A DNA stretch of 6,331 nucleotides from Candidatus Methanovirga meridionalis. GTDB lineage: Archaea > Methanobacteriota > Methanobacteria > Methanobacteriales > Methanobacteriaceae. The stretch is taken from positions 1 to 6,331 of the forward strand of contig JAITPS010000270.1 of the NCBI GenBank assembly GCA_031289325.1. Direction: 5' to 3'. Of the stretch, positions 1 to 6,294 are shown one piece after another (positions within the stretch are counted from its first letter, which is position 1; every line of letters starts with the position of its first letter). The position numbers and the translations under genes are program-made. The notes beneath the pieces are model-generated. The model was not told the origin of the DNA. It saw only the letters and a program-made list of their open reading frames with translations, and did no database searches.

Positions 1-120
1 TCTGAAAATAAAATATCTGAAAATAAAATATCTGAAAATAAAATATCTGAAAATAAAATATCTGAAAATAAAATATCTGAAAATAAAATATCTGAAAATA
101 AAATATTTGAAAAAAAGAAT
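1..120 (+). repeat. 15-bp tandem repeat, 7 perfect copies plus 1 degenerate
   Basis: The unit TCTGAAAATAAAATA is repeated without a single change at 1-15, 16-30, 31-45, 46-60, 61-75, 76-90 and 91-105. A diverged eighth unit follows at 106-120. The array probably continues left of the window. Identity even at synonymous positions points to recent slippage or homogenisation rather than selection on the peptide alone. Copy-number change would keep the reading frame, giving a tail of variable length. Confidence 0.97.
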
Positions 121-123
121 TAA
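1..123 (+). CDS. 3' end of an upstream gene: SENKI pentapeptide-repeat C-terminal tail (5' partial)
   Basis: Reading frame 1 is open from the window edge to a TAA at 121-123. It encodes seven exact copies of the pentapeptide SENKI, one degenerate copy (FEKKN), then stop. The tail is hydrophilic, with one Glu, one Lys and one Asn per repeat. The rest of the protein lies outside the window, so its function cannot be named. Reasons to think it is coding: the unit length (15 bp) is a multiple of three, whereas the noncoding tandem repeats at the other end of the window have 14- and 20-bp units; the stop directly follows the degenerate last unit; and an oligo-T terminator lies about 40 bp downstream. 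Against: frame 2 is also open through the repeat, short repeats are common in this DNA's spacers, and no start is visible. It may be a noncoding minisatellite. Confidence 0.45.
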   Translation, partial: SENKISENKISENKISENKISENKISENKISENKIFEKKN

Positions 124-160
124 AGAATCTTTTAATTAATTAATCAAATGTTTATTACAT

Positions 161-176
161 TACTTTTTTTTTTTAC
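161..176 (+). terminator. Oligo-T terminator of the upstream gene
   Basis: Eleven consecutive T occupy 164-174, about 40 bp after the TAA at 121-123. Archaeal RNA polymerase stops at U-tracts without needing a stem, and I see no strong hairpin in front of this one. A second run of seven T at 221-227 could be a backup. Confidence 0.55.
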
Positions 177-180
177 TAAT

Positions 181-318
181 ATAGTTCTTATGGAAAAGTC
201 CTTAAATCTTAAAATAATAATTTTTTTATTAAAATGTTTAATTTCAAATATTATTTTATGAAAATCAATAATTTTAAATTTTAAATAATATGAATATATT
301 TTAAGTAACATAAATAAT
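181..318 (+). repeat. Long direct repeat flanking the helicase gene, copy A (138 bp)
   Basis: This stretch aligns with 6095-6274 in the same orientation. The first 30 bases match at 28 positions (core TTATGGAAAAGTCCTTAAAT against TTATGGAAAAGTTCTTAAAT). Bases 246-318 match 6202-6274 at about 64 of 73 positions. The middle part (211-245) is less alike, about 24 of 35. In total about 116 of 138 match with no gap, apart from three extra 14-bp units in the other copy. Its right end contains two diverged 20-bp units (279-298, 299-318) corresponding to the cleaner 20-bp array in copy B. There are no terminal inverted repeats and no recognisable gene inside. Both copies lie downstream of a coding region, so a 3'-flank element is one reading and a recombination site another. 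Confidence 0.85.
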
Positions 319-605
319 TTTAAATTACATTATTTCATCAAAAGAAAGATAGAAAAAAAATACTTTACTCATCAATTATTTTAATATGAAAATAAACAAA
401 TATAAATACTTATAATTTTAATATATTAATAGTTGAAATGGTTCATGTTTAAATTGAAATCACTGCCAATCACGATGAATAAATTAAAACTAATTGAATA
501 AATAAAAATCTATTTTTGATAGAATTAAAGTTAAAATAAAAGAAAATCATTCCCATAAATTAAAAATAAGGTGGAGAACATTGTTTTCTGCCCCATAAAT
601 GAATA
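319..605. other. AT-rich spacer without a convincing gene
   Basis: No open frame here has a credible start, ribosome site and length. The first 20 bases look like a third, badly eroded 20-bp unit of copy A. Two small islands stand out from the AT background: 461-477 (CACTGCCAATCACGATG) and 570-594, which begins GGTGGAGAAC and ends in CCCC and can fold into an imperfect stem. The 9-mer CCCATAAAT occurs at 552-560 and again at 592-600, exactly 40 bp apart. These may be remnants of a decayed gene or regulator sites; nothing here decides it. Confidence 0.6.
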
Positions 606-645
606 AAATTATATCCTAAATACATGATTGAATCATTAATATAGC
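606..645 (+). promoter_or_regulatory. Probable promoter of the DUF4011 helicase gene (TATA-like boxes)
   Basis: Two TATA-like stretches precede the gene: AAATTATAT near 606-614 and TTAATATAG at 636-644. If archaeal spacing applies (transcription start about 25 bp downstream of the box), the second gives a leader of roughly 30 nt and the first roughly 60 nt. In DNA this AT-rich such boxes arise by chance, so the call rests mainly on position. The GTGG at 690-693 is the only weak Shine-Dalgarno-like sequence before the start, with four bases between it and the ATG. Confidence 0.35.
624..636. promoter_or_regulatory. 13-bp perfect palindrome between the TATA-like boxes (candidate operator)
   Basis: ATGATTGAATCAT has perfect 6-bp arms around one central G. 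It lies between the two candidate TATA boxes and touches the second, a typical position for an archaeal repressor of the winged-helix or HTH kind to block TBP/TFB binding. Symmetry and position are seen; the regulatory role is inferred. No regulator gene is present in the window. Confidence 0.3.
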
Positions 646-697
646 TTAGGTTTTTACAAATTTTCAAACACAATGATTAATAATATTTTGTGGTTTT

Positions 698-3600
698 ATG
701 GAAAACAAAGAAATACAGTCAATTATAACAGAACAAATAAACAATTCTCGTAAAAATCTTTTGGATATGGGAATGAGAAATAATCTACTGAATTTCAAAG
801 ATTTAAAACGAAATATTCCTATAATTGATGAAAATCCTGCTGAATTATATCAAATATTAGTTTTTGAAGAAAAAACAATGGAATTTTTACCTAATTTTGA
901 TAAAAATAATGATAATGAGAAAAAGTTAATATCTCCTTCCCAAGTTAAATTAACTGATTTCTATAAAAAAGAAGATGAAGACAATAAAAATTATTCTAAT
1001 GTGGAAAATCAAGTTGATGAATTAGAAGAGCATGAAAATGATATATTGTGGTCTATGTCATTAAATGAATCTGACATTCCTGATAAACATAAAGATTTAT
1101 TATTGCAGACAAATTTATCTGAAAAGGAATTACAAAAAAGATTATTTGGAGTTAGTCAAAATCACAAGACTATTTTAGAAGAACAAGGTTATAATAATTT
1201 ATTTTTGGCTTTAGGGTTTTTAGAATGGAGTGAAATAGATTATGTTGAAGGTACTCATAAAGCACCTTTGATTTTAATCCCTGTAAACATGCAAAGGGAA
1301 TCTGTAGGCAGTCCTTTTACTATTAAGTGGGATAATAAAGATGTTCAAAATAATATATCGCTACAATACAAACTTCGAGAACAGGGAATTAATTTACCTA
1401 ATTTTGAAGAATTTGATTCAAAAGATAATATTTATCACTATTTTGGGAAAGTAGAAAAAGCTATATCTTCAAATGAAAATTGGAAGATTAATCAAGAAAT
1501 TTATTTAAGTAGCTTTGATTTTAAAAAATTTGTGATGTATCGTGATTTAGATTTAGAAAATTGGTCAAATATTGAAGATAATCCTATTTGTGAACTTTTT
1601 AATCCTTCTGAAGATAATGATCCATATTATTTTGATGAAAATAATATTGACAAATTAATTAAGTCATCAGATGTATTTCATGTTGTTGATGCAGATTCTT
1701 CTCAGATAACTGTTTTAGAAGAAGCTAAGAAAGGGAAAAATTTAGTTGTGGAAGGTCCTCCAGGAACTGGAAAGTCTCAAACAATTGTTAATTTAATAGC
1801 AGAGCTTATGGCTAATGAAAAAACTATTTTATTTGTCAGTGAAAAAATGGCTGCTTTAGAAGTTGTTAAAAAAAGATTAGATGATATTGGATTAGGTAGT
1901 GGATGTTTAGAGTTACATAGTAATAAATCTAATAAAAAAGAATTTTTAAATGAAATTGAACATACTTTAAACTTAGATCAGAATATTCTTAAAGATACTA
2001 CGGATTTTCATGACTTAGATTCTTTAAAAGAAAAGCTTAATAATTATATGGAGATTATATCCACTAAATATAAAAATACTGATTTGTCCCCTTATGAATT
2101 AATAGGAATATATGAATTTAATCGTCAAAAAATTGAAAACTTGAATCAAAAACTAATTCGTTTTGAAATGAAAAATTTAGATAATTGTAGTTCTCAAAAA
2201 AGAGGAGAGCTAATAAACGAAATTGAAAAAATCTCAAATGTATATGATTCTGTTAAACCTATTAAAGAGAACCCATGGAGAAATACTTCTCCAGAAAATC
2301 TATTACCTGATGATATTGAAGATATAAGTGAAAATCTAAATAATCTTTCAAATTATTTAAAGGAATTACTTGAAAACATTGAAAATCTTTCAAATGTTAC
2401 AGGATCAAGAAAAATAGAGAATTTGGAAGAAATTGAAAAATGTCTTAAAAATTATAATGTTCTTGAAGTGGATCCCAAATTAATAAATGGTAATGAATTA
2501 GAGAACCTTTTAAACAATCTTGAAGAATATAAAAGATTAACTAAAGATATAAAACCTGAAGTATTATTAAAAGATTTAGAAAAAAAAGGAGAGCATGTTA
2601 AATCATTGAACAAAAATATTGATTCATTGGGTATAGATCTTCATATTTTAGAAAATGAAAATTTAAAGGAAATAGTTAATGATATTAAGAAATATAAAAG
2701 CAATATTGATAATTCAGATGTTAATTCAATTTTAAAAGATAAAAATATCTATAAAAAATTGAATCTCTTTAGAGAAAAAAGAAAATCTTTTTTTTCAAAA
2801 ATATTTAATAGTGAATTTAAAGCAGTGCATAAGGAGTTTAAAAATTATTATTCCAATTTAAATGTTCCAGATGAAAAAATTGAAAATGACTTTGATCAAG
2901 TTATTAAATGGAACAATCATTTGAATTCATTAAAAGAAAAAATTTTAAACTACTATGAACAAGAAGCTAATGAAGGTAAAATTATTATTGAATCTGAAAA
3001 ATTACTTAATTGGGCTAATGAAATAGAAGAAATAAAAAAAGAAATATCTGAATTTACTTTAAACAAAAAATATATTACATTTAAAGATTTAGAAAAAGGT
3101 CTTAATGAATTAATTAAAATTCAAAAACTATGTGAAAATATTGATTCAAATGGTGAAGTAGGAAACTATTTCTTTTCAGATTCATGGGAAGGATGTCAAT
3201 CTAATATTAATGAATTAAAGAGTAAATATAATGAAATTTTAATTTTTAATGAGTTATTTAATTCTAATTTTTTCACATTAAAGACCGTTGATTTATTAAA
3301 AGAAGATATTGATTTTAATGAAATGAAAAAATATTTAAAAAATATTGAGAATCTTAAAATAAAAATCATAGAAAAATACACTTTTTTAGACAAATTATTA
3401 CATTTTGAAAATGAAGACTTATGCAATGACTTTATCAAATCAAGAGAAATATCAAAAATTCAAAATCATTTTAATGATTTGTATAAACATGTAAGAATGT
3501 TGTATGATTGGAGATTATATAAAAATAGCTGTGAAAAATGTGCACATGAATACACTAAAGATTTAATTGAAATTATTACTAATGATGAAATTAATAAAGA

Positions 3601-5869
3601 AGCTATTATCCCTACATTTAACTATAATTTAGCTAATAATATTCTAAAGAATATTTTAAAAGAAAATAATTCATTACATGACTTTAGTACCACTATACAT
3701 GAAGAAAATATTAATAAATTTAAAAAGCTTGACTTAAAAGTGATTAAATTAAATAAGTTTAGGGTAAATGAGGTTTTATGGAGAAAAAAACCATCTATTT
3801 CTGGTACTGTTAATCCTTCATCAGAATTAGGAAGATTATTGAGAGAAATGAATAAAAAAAGGAAAATAAAACCTATAAGACAGATTTTAAGTGAATGTTT
3901 AAATGTTATTAGAGATATTAAACCATGTTTTATGATGAGTCCAATTTCTATTGCCCAATTTTTAAATTCAGATCATTATAAATCATACTTTGATTATGTG
4001 ATCTTTGATGAAGCCAGTCAAGTAAAAACTGAAGATGCACTTGGAGCATTGCTGAGGGGGAAAAACTATATTATTATGGGCGATACAAAGCAGCTTCCTC
4101 CAACTGCATTTTTTGATAGTGGAACTATTGATGATGAAGAAAATGATGATGATTATTCTTTTAATGATCTTGAAAGTATTCTTCATTTAACTTCTTCTGT
4201 TTTTGATAGTAGAATGTTAAAATGGCATTATAGAAGTAAACATGAATCATTAATTGCAGTTTCTAATGCAGAATTTTATAACAATTCATTATTCATTTAT
4301 CCATCTCCATTTAAGAGTTCTGAAGATTTAGGTCTTAAATTTGAGTTCTGTAAAGATTGTTTTTATAATCGAGGTAAAGGCTCAAGAAATCCACTTGAAG
4401 CAAAAAAGGTTGTAGACTATGCTATAAATCATTTTAGAAAACATGGAAACACTAAAAGTTTAGGGATTGGAACTTTTAGTGCGAGTCAACAACAAGCAAT
4501 ATTAGAAGAGTTAGAATTAAGACTTAAAGAAAATCCAGAAATTGAAAAATTCTTTAATCAATCTGGTAAGGATGGGTTTTTTGTTAAAAACTTAGAAAAT
4601 ATTCAAGGAGATGAGAGAGATATTATATTAATAAGTGTTGGTTATGGTTTTGATAAAGATAGAAAATTAACTTTGAACTTTGGCCCACTTAACAGAGATG
4701 GTGGAGAAAGAAGATTAAATGTAATTATAACAAGAGCAAGAGAAAAATGTGTAGTTTTCTCTAATTTCAAATCAAGCGATTTAAACCCTGAAAAATCAAC
4801 ATCCGTAGGTTTACGAGCTTTGAAAACATTCTTATATTATGCTGAAAAGGGAGAGTTTCCAAAAAATTATTATACTGGAGAAGATTTTGATTCTGATTTT
4901 GAAAAATCTGTTTATAATTTTTTAGTAGATAAAGGATACATAGTTGAAAAACAAGTTGGATCTGCAGGATTTAGGATAGATTTAGCAGTAGTCGACAAAC
5001 AAAATCAGGGTAATTATATTATAGGAATAGAATGTGATGGGGCACCTTATCATAGTTCTCCTATTGCAAGAGATCGGGATAGACTTAGACAAGAGATATT
5101 GGAAGGATTAGGCTGGAATTTCCATAGAATATGGTCTACTGAATGGTACAACAATAGAGAAAATGCTAAAAAAAGTTTAATTGAAGCTATTGAATTATCA
5201 AATAAGTATGAAAATAATTTAAAAACAGACAATGAAAAATTTAGAAATTTAAAAGACGATATAAATCATATAAATGAAAATTTATCTGATAGTGATATAA
5301 GTAATCTATTAGAAAAGAAAGAAGAAAAATCCAATACAGTAGATGAAACAATACCTCACTATCAGCATTATAATACATACAAGAGAAACAATTTTTATAA
5401 CAGCTCTAAAACTGAAAAGAAAGAATTAATCTTTGATATTATTGATTTTGAATCTCCTATACATATAAATGAAATATATAACCGTATGAAGGATATATAT
5501 GAAACCAAAGCAACTAAAAAATTTAAAAATACTGTGGATTTACTTATATCTGATATGTCCGATCAAAACAGGTTCCATGTAAATAATGAATTTTATTATT
5601 CTTATAAAAAACCAATCACATTAAGAAAAAGAGAAAAACCTAATATTGGGCTTATTTCTGATGAAGAAATTAAAGAAGCTATAATTTTAGTCCTTAAAAA
5701 ACAATATGCTTTACAATTTAATGATTTAGCTAAAGAATTTTCTATGTTATTAGGATTTAATACATGTCAATCTAACACTAAAAATAGATTTTTAGAAGTT
5801 ATTAATAATATGATAATTCTAAACGAAGTCAGTATAAATTCAAATGGTGATATTGAATTATTTAAATAG
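698..5869 (+). CDS. DUF4011 - SF1 helicase - Vsr/REase-like nuclease - DUF3320 protein, probable single-gene anti-phage defence (Hhe-type)
   Basis: The 1723-residue product is a cytoplasmic nucleic-acid motor fused to a nuclease; no signal peptide or membrane segment is seen. Residues about 10-260 match DUF4011 (LLDMGMRNNLLNF near 21-33; NLFLALGFLEW and APLILIPV further on), with an acidic linker around 90-115. Helicase motifs are UPF1-like: Q336, Walker A GPPGTGKS 353-360 (K359), motif Ia FVSEKMAAL 379-387, Walker B DEASQ 1104-1108, GDTKQLPP 1128-1135, WHYRSKHE 1176-1183, QGDERD 1303-1308 and RRLNVIITRAR 1338-1348. Residues about 400-1060 form a Glu/Lys/Asn/Leu-rich, mostly helical coiled-coil insert. 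A Vsr/MTES_1575-like nuclease spans about 1395-1490 (E1402, D1428, ECDG 1445-1448, RDRDRLRQ 1458-1465, RIWSTEW 1477-1483). The C-terminus, about 1575-1720, matches DUF3320. All motifs are intact, with no frameshift. ATG 698 is the first possible start, because TGA at 674-676 closes the frame upstream. The gene stands alone. The family is tied to phage defence; target and substrate are unknown here. Confidence 0.93.
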   Translation: MENKEIQSIITEQINNSRKNLLDMGMRNNLLNFKDLKRNIPIIDENPAELYQILVFEEKTMEFLPNFDKNNDNEKKLISPSQVKLTDFYKKEDEDNKNYSNVENQVDELEEHENDILWSMSLNESDIPDKHKDLLLQTNLSEKELQKRLFGVSQNHKTILEEQGYNNLFLALGFLEWSEIDYVEGTHKAPLILIPVNMQRESVGSPFTIKWDNKDVQNNISLQYKLREQGINLPNFEEFDSKDNIYHYFGKVEKAISSNENWKINQEIYLSSFDFKKFVMYRDLDLENWSNIEDNPICELFNPSEDNDPYYFDENNIDKLIKSSDVFHVVDADSSQITVLEEAKKGKNLVVEGPPGTGKSQTIVNLIAELMANEKTILFVSEKMAALEVVKKRLDDIGLGSGCLELHSNKSNKKEFLNEIEHTLNLDQNILKDTTDFHDLDSLKEKLNNYMEIISTKYKNTDLSPYELIGIYEFNRQKIENLNQKLIRFEMKNLDNCSSQKRGELINEIEKISNVYDSVKPIKENPWRNTSPENLLPDDIEDISENLNNLSNYLKELLENIENLSNVTGSRKIENLEEIEKCLKNYNVLEVDPKLINGNELENLLNNLEEYKRLTKDIKPEVLLKDLEKKGEHVKSLNKNIDSLGIDLHILENENLKEIVNDIKKYKSNIDNSDVNSILKDKNIYKKLNLFREKRKSFFSKIFNSEFKAVHKEFKNYYSNLNVPDEKIENDFDQVIKWNNHLNSLKEKILNYYEQEANEGKIIIESEKLLNWANEIEEIKKEISEFTLNKKYITFKDLEKGLNELIKIQKLCENIDSNGEVGNYFFSDSWEGCQSNINELKSKYNEILIFNELFNSNFFTLKTVDLLKEDIDFNEMKKYLKNIENLKIKIIEKYTFLDKLLHFENEDLCNDFIKSREISKIQNHFNDLYKHVRMLYDWRLYKNSCEKCAHEYTKDLIEIITNDEINKEAIIPTFNYNLANNILKNILKENNSLHDFSTTIHEENINKFKKLDLKVIKLNKFRVNEVLWRKKPSISGTVNPSSELGRLLREMNKKRKIKPIRQILSECLNVIRDIKPCFMMSPISIAQFLNSDHYKSYFDYVIFDEASQVKTEDALGALLRGKNYIIMGDTKQLPPTAFFDSGTIDDEENDDDYSFNDLESILHLTSSVFDSRMLKWHYRSKHESLIAVSNAEFYNNSLFIYPSPFKSSEDLGLKFEFCKDCFYNRGKGSRNPLEAKKVVDYAINHFRKHGNTKSLGIGTFSASQQQAILEELELRLKENPEIEKFFNQSGKDGFFVKNLENIQGDERDIILISVGYGFDKDRKLTLNFGPLNRDGGERRLNVIITRAREKCVVFSNFKSSDLNPEKSTSVGLRALKTFLYYAEKGEFPKNYYTGEDFDSDFEKSVYNFLVDKGYIVEKQVGSAGFRIDLAVVDKQNQGNYIIGIECDGAPYHSSPIARDRDRLRQEILEGLGWNFHRIWSTEWYNNRENAKKSLIEAIELSNKYENNLKTDNEKFRNLKDDINHINENLSDSDISNLLEKKEEKSNTVDETIPHYQHYNTYKRNNFYNSSKTEKKELIFDIIDFESPIHINEIYNRMKDIYETKATKKFKNTVDLLISDMSDQNRFHVNNEFYYSYKKPITLRKREKPNIGLISDEEIKEAIILVLKKQYALQFNDLAKEFSMLLGFNTCQSNTKNRFLEVINNMIILNEVSINSNGDIELFK

Positions 5870-6094
5870 TTAAATAAATGAGAAATTAAAAAAAATTATC
5901 ATCTGAAATGGTTAAAATGAAAAAATGTAATCTTTGGTGCTGTAAATTTAGCAGAGATTTTTGCACTTGAAAAATTAAAAAATTAAAAAATTAGGTTAAA
6001 AATTTGATGACATATATGGTCTGAGTTTTTTCTCTCTAAAAACCAAATTCCTGATTTTATATTTCCATCTTCTTTTTACAGTACCTTTTAAATT
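5870..6094. other. 3' spacer of the helicase gene, no convincing gene
   Basis: After the TAG at 5867-5869 there are 225 bases of AT-rich DNA before copy B of the direct repeat. A run of A-tracts, roughly three 8-bp units of AAAAAATT, lies at 5969-5992 and may be slippage-prone. A 20-codon Cys-rich open frame (5908-5970) has no ribosome site and is not called. Nothing resembles a tRNA, rRNA or CRISPR repeat. Confidence 0.6.
6023..6037 (+). terminator. Possible oligo-T terminator of the helicase gene
   Basis: Six T at 6026-6031 follow GAG and precede CTCTCT; GAG and CTC could form only a 3-bp stem. A second T5 lies at 6073-6077. These are the best pyrimidine tracts after the stop codon, but they are much weaker than the T11 behind the upstream gene and about 155 bp from the stop. 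Confidence 0.28.
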
Positions 6095-6274
6095 ATAGTT
6101 ATTATGGAAAAGTTCTTAAATCTTGAATTATAACTCTTGAATTATAACTCTTGAACTATAACTCTTGAACTATAACTCTTTTTATTAACTTATTTACTTT
6201 TAAATATCATTTTATAAAAATCTATAATTTTAAATTTTAATTAATATAAATAAATTTTAATTAATATAAATAAA
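6095..6274 (+). repeat. Long direct repeat flanking the helicase gene, copy B (180 bp)
   Basis: This is the same-orientation partner of 181-318. It is 42 bp longer, exactly three times the 14-bp unit amplified at 6125-6180; after removing these, the two copies align base for base. The best-conserved parts are the first 30 bases (6095-6124, 28 matches) and 6202-6274 (about 64 of 73 matches). It begins 225 bp after the helicase stop codon. The distance between the starts of the two copies is 5914 bp, and the segment between holds only the helicase gene and its control regions. Confidence 0.85.
6125..6180 (+). repeat. 14-bp tandem repeat, 4 copies, inside copy B
   Basis: The unit GAATTATAACTCTT occurs at 6125-6138 and 6139-6152, then as GAACTATAACTCTT at 6153-6166 and 6167-6180. 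The preceding TCTT (6121-6124) continues the phase. Copy A has only one, diverged, equivalent (211-224). The unit length is not a multiple of three and no frame is open across it, so it is a noncoding minisatellite. Confidence 0.95.
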
Positions 6275-6294
6275 TCTTAATTAATATAAATAAA
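6235..6294 (+). repeat. 20-bp tandem repeat with TATA-like core, 3 copies
   Basis: The unit TTTTAATTAATATAAATAAA is exact at 6235-6254 and 6255-6274, and has one change (C for T) at 6275-6294. Each unit contains AATATAAAT, which resembles an archaeal TATA box, so the array may supply repeated boxes for a gene beyond the right edge, or simply be AT-rich slippage. Copy A has two diverged units at the matching place (279-318). Confidence 0.95.

Noticed and set aside
1..120. CRISPR array
   Set aside because: The units are directly adjacent with no unique spacers, and 15 bp is too short for a CRISPR repeat; the same holds for the arrays at 6125-6180 and 6235-6331.
148..261. A 37-codon + strand frame starting MFITLLFFF that runs through the T11 tract and the repeat core
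   Set aside because: The hydrophobic stretch is simply the oligo-T tract translated. In copy B the frame after the shared ATGGAAAAG core stops within ten codons, so it is not conserved as protein.
445..501. An 18-codon frame beginning MFKLKSLPIT
   Set aside because: It is too short, without a ribosome site, and covers one of the GC islands by chance; it could be a gene relic but cannot be supported.
571..606. GTG-started 11-codon frame in the GGTGGAG island
   Set aside because: It is extremely short, and the GGTGG that might serve as a ribosome site overlaps the start itself.
3196..3438. Open frame of 80 codons on the - strand
   Set aside because: It lies wholly inside the coiled-coil part of the helicase gene, antisense to it. 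Its product is a low-complexity Ser/Phe/Ile/Lys string expected from reversing AT-rich coding DNA, with no ribosome site.
3530..3550. C945-x2-C948-x-H950 inside the coiled-coil insert as a zinc finger
   Set aside because: No second Cys/His pair follows at a suitable distance, so one pair cannot form a standard zinc site within this chain.
3983..4186. Open frame of 67 codons on the - strand
   Set aside because: It is antisense to the Walker B and GDTKQLPP motifs of the helicase; the conserved coding strand explains the sequence, and the antisense product has no recognisable domain.
5050..5232. Open frame of 60 codons on the - strand
   Set aside because: It is antisense to the conserved nuclease domain and resembles nothing I recognise.
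5908..5970. A 20-codon Cys-rich frame (CNLWCCKFSRDFC) after the helicase gene
   Set aside because: Four Cys in 20 residues look like a small zinc peptide, but there is no Shine-Dalgarno sequence, no promoter of its own and no known family; chance is more likely.
181..6274. Insertion sequence or composite transposon with the direct repeats as ends
   Set aside because: There is no transposase, no terminal inverted repeat and no visible target-site duplication; the internal gene is a helicase-nuclease, not a transposition enzyme.
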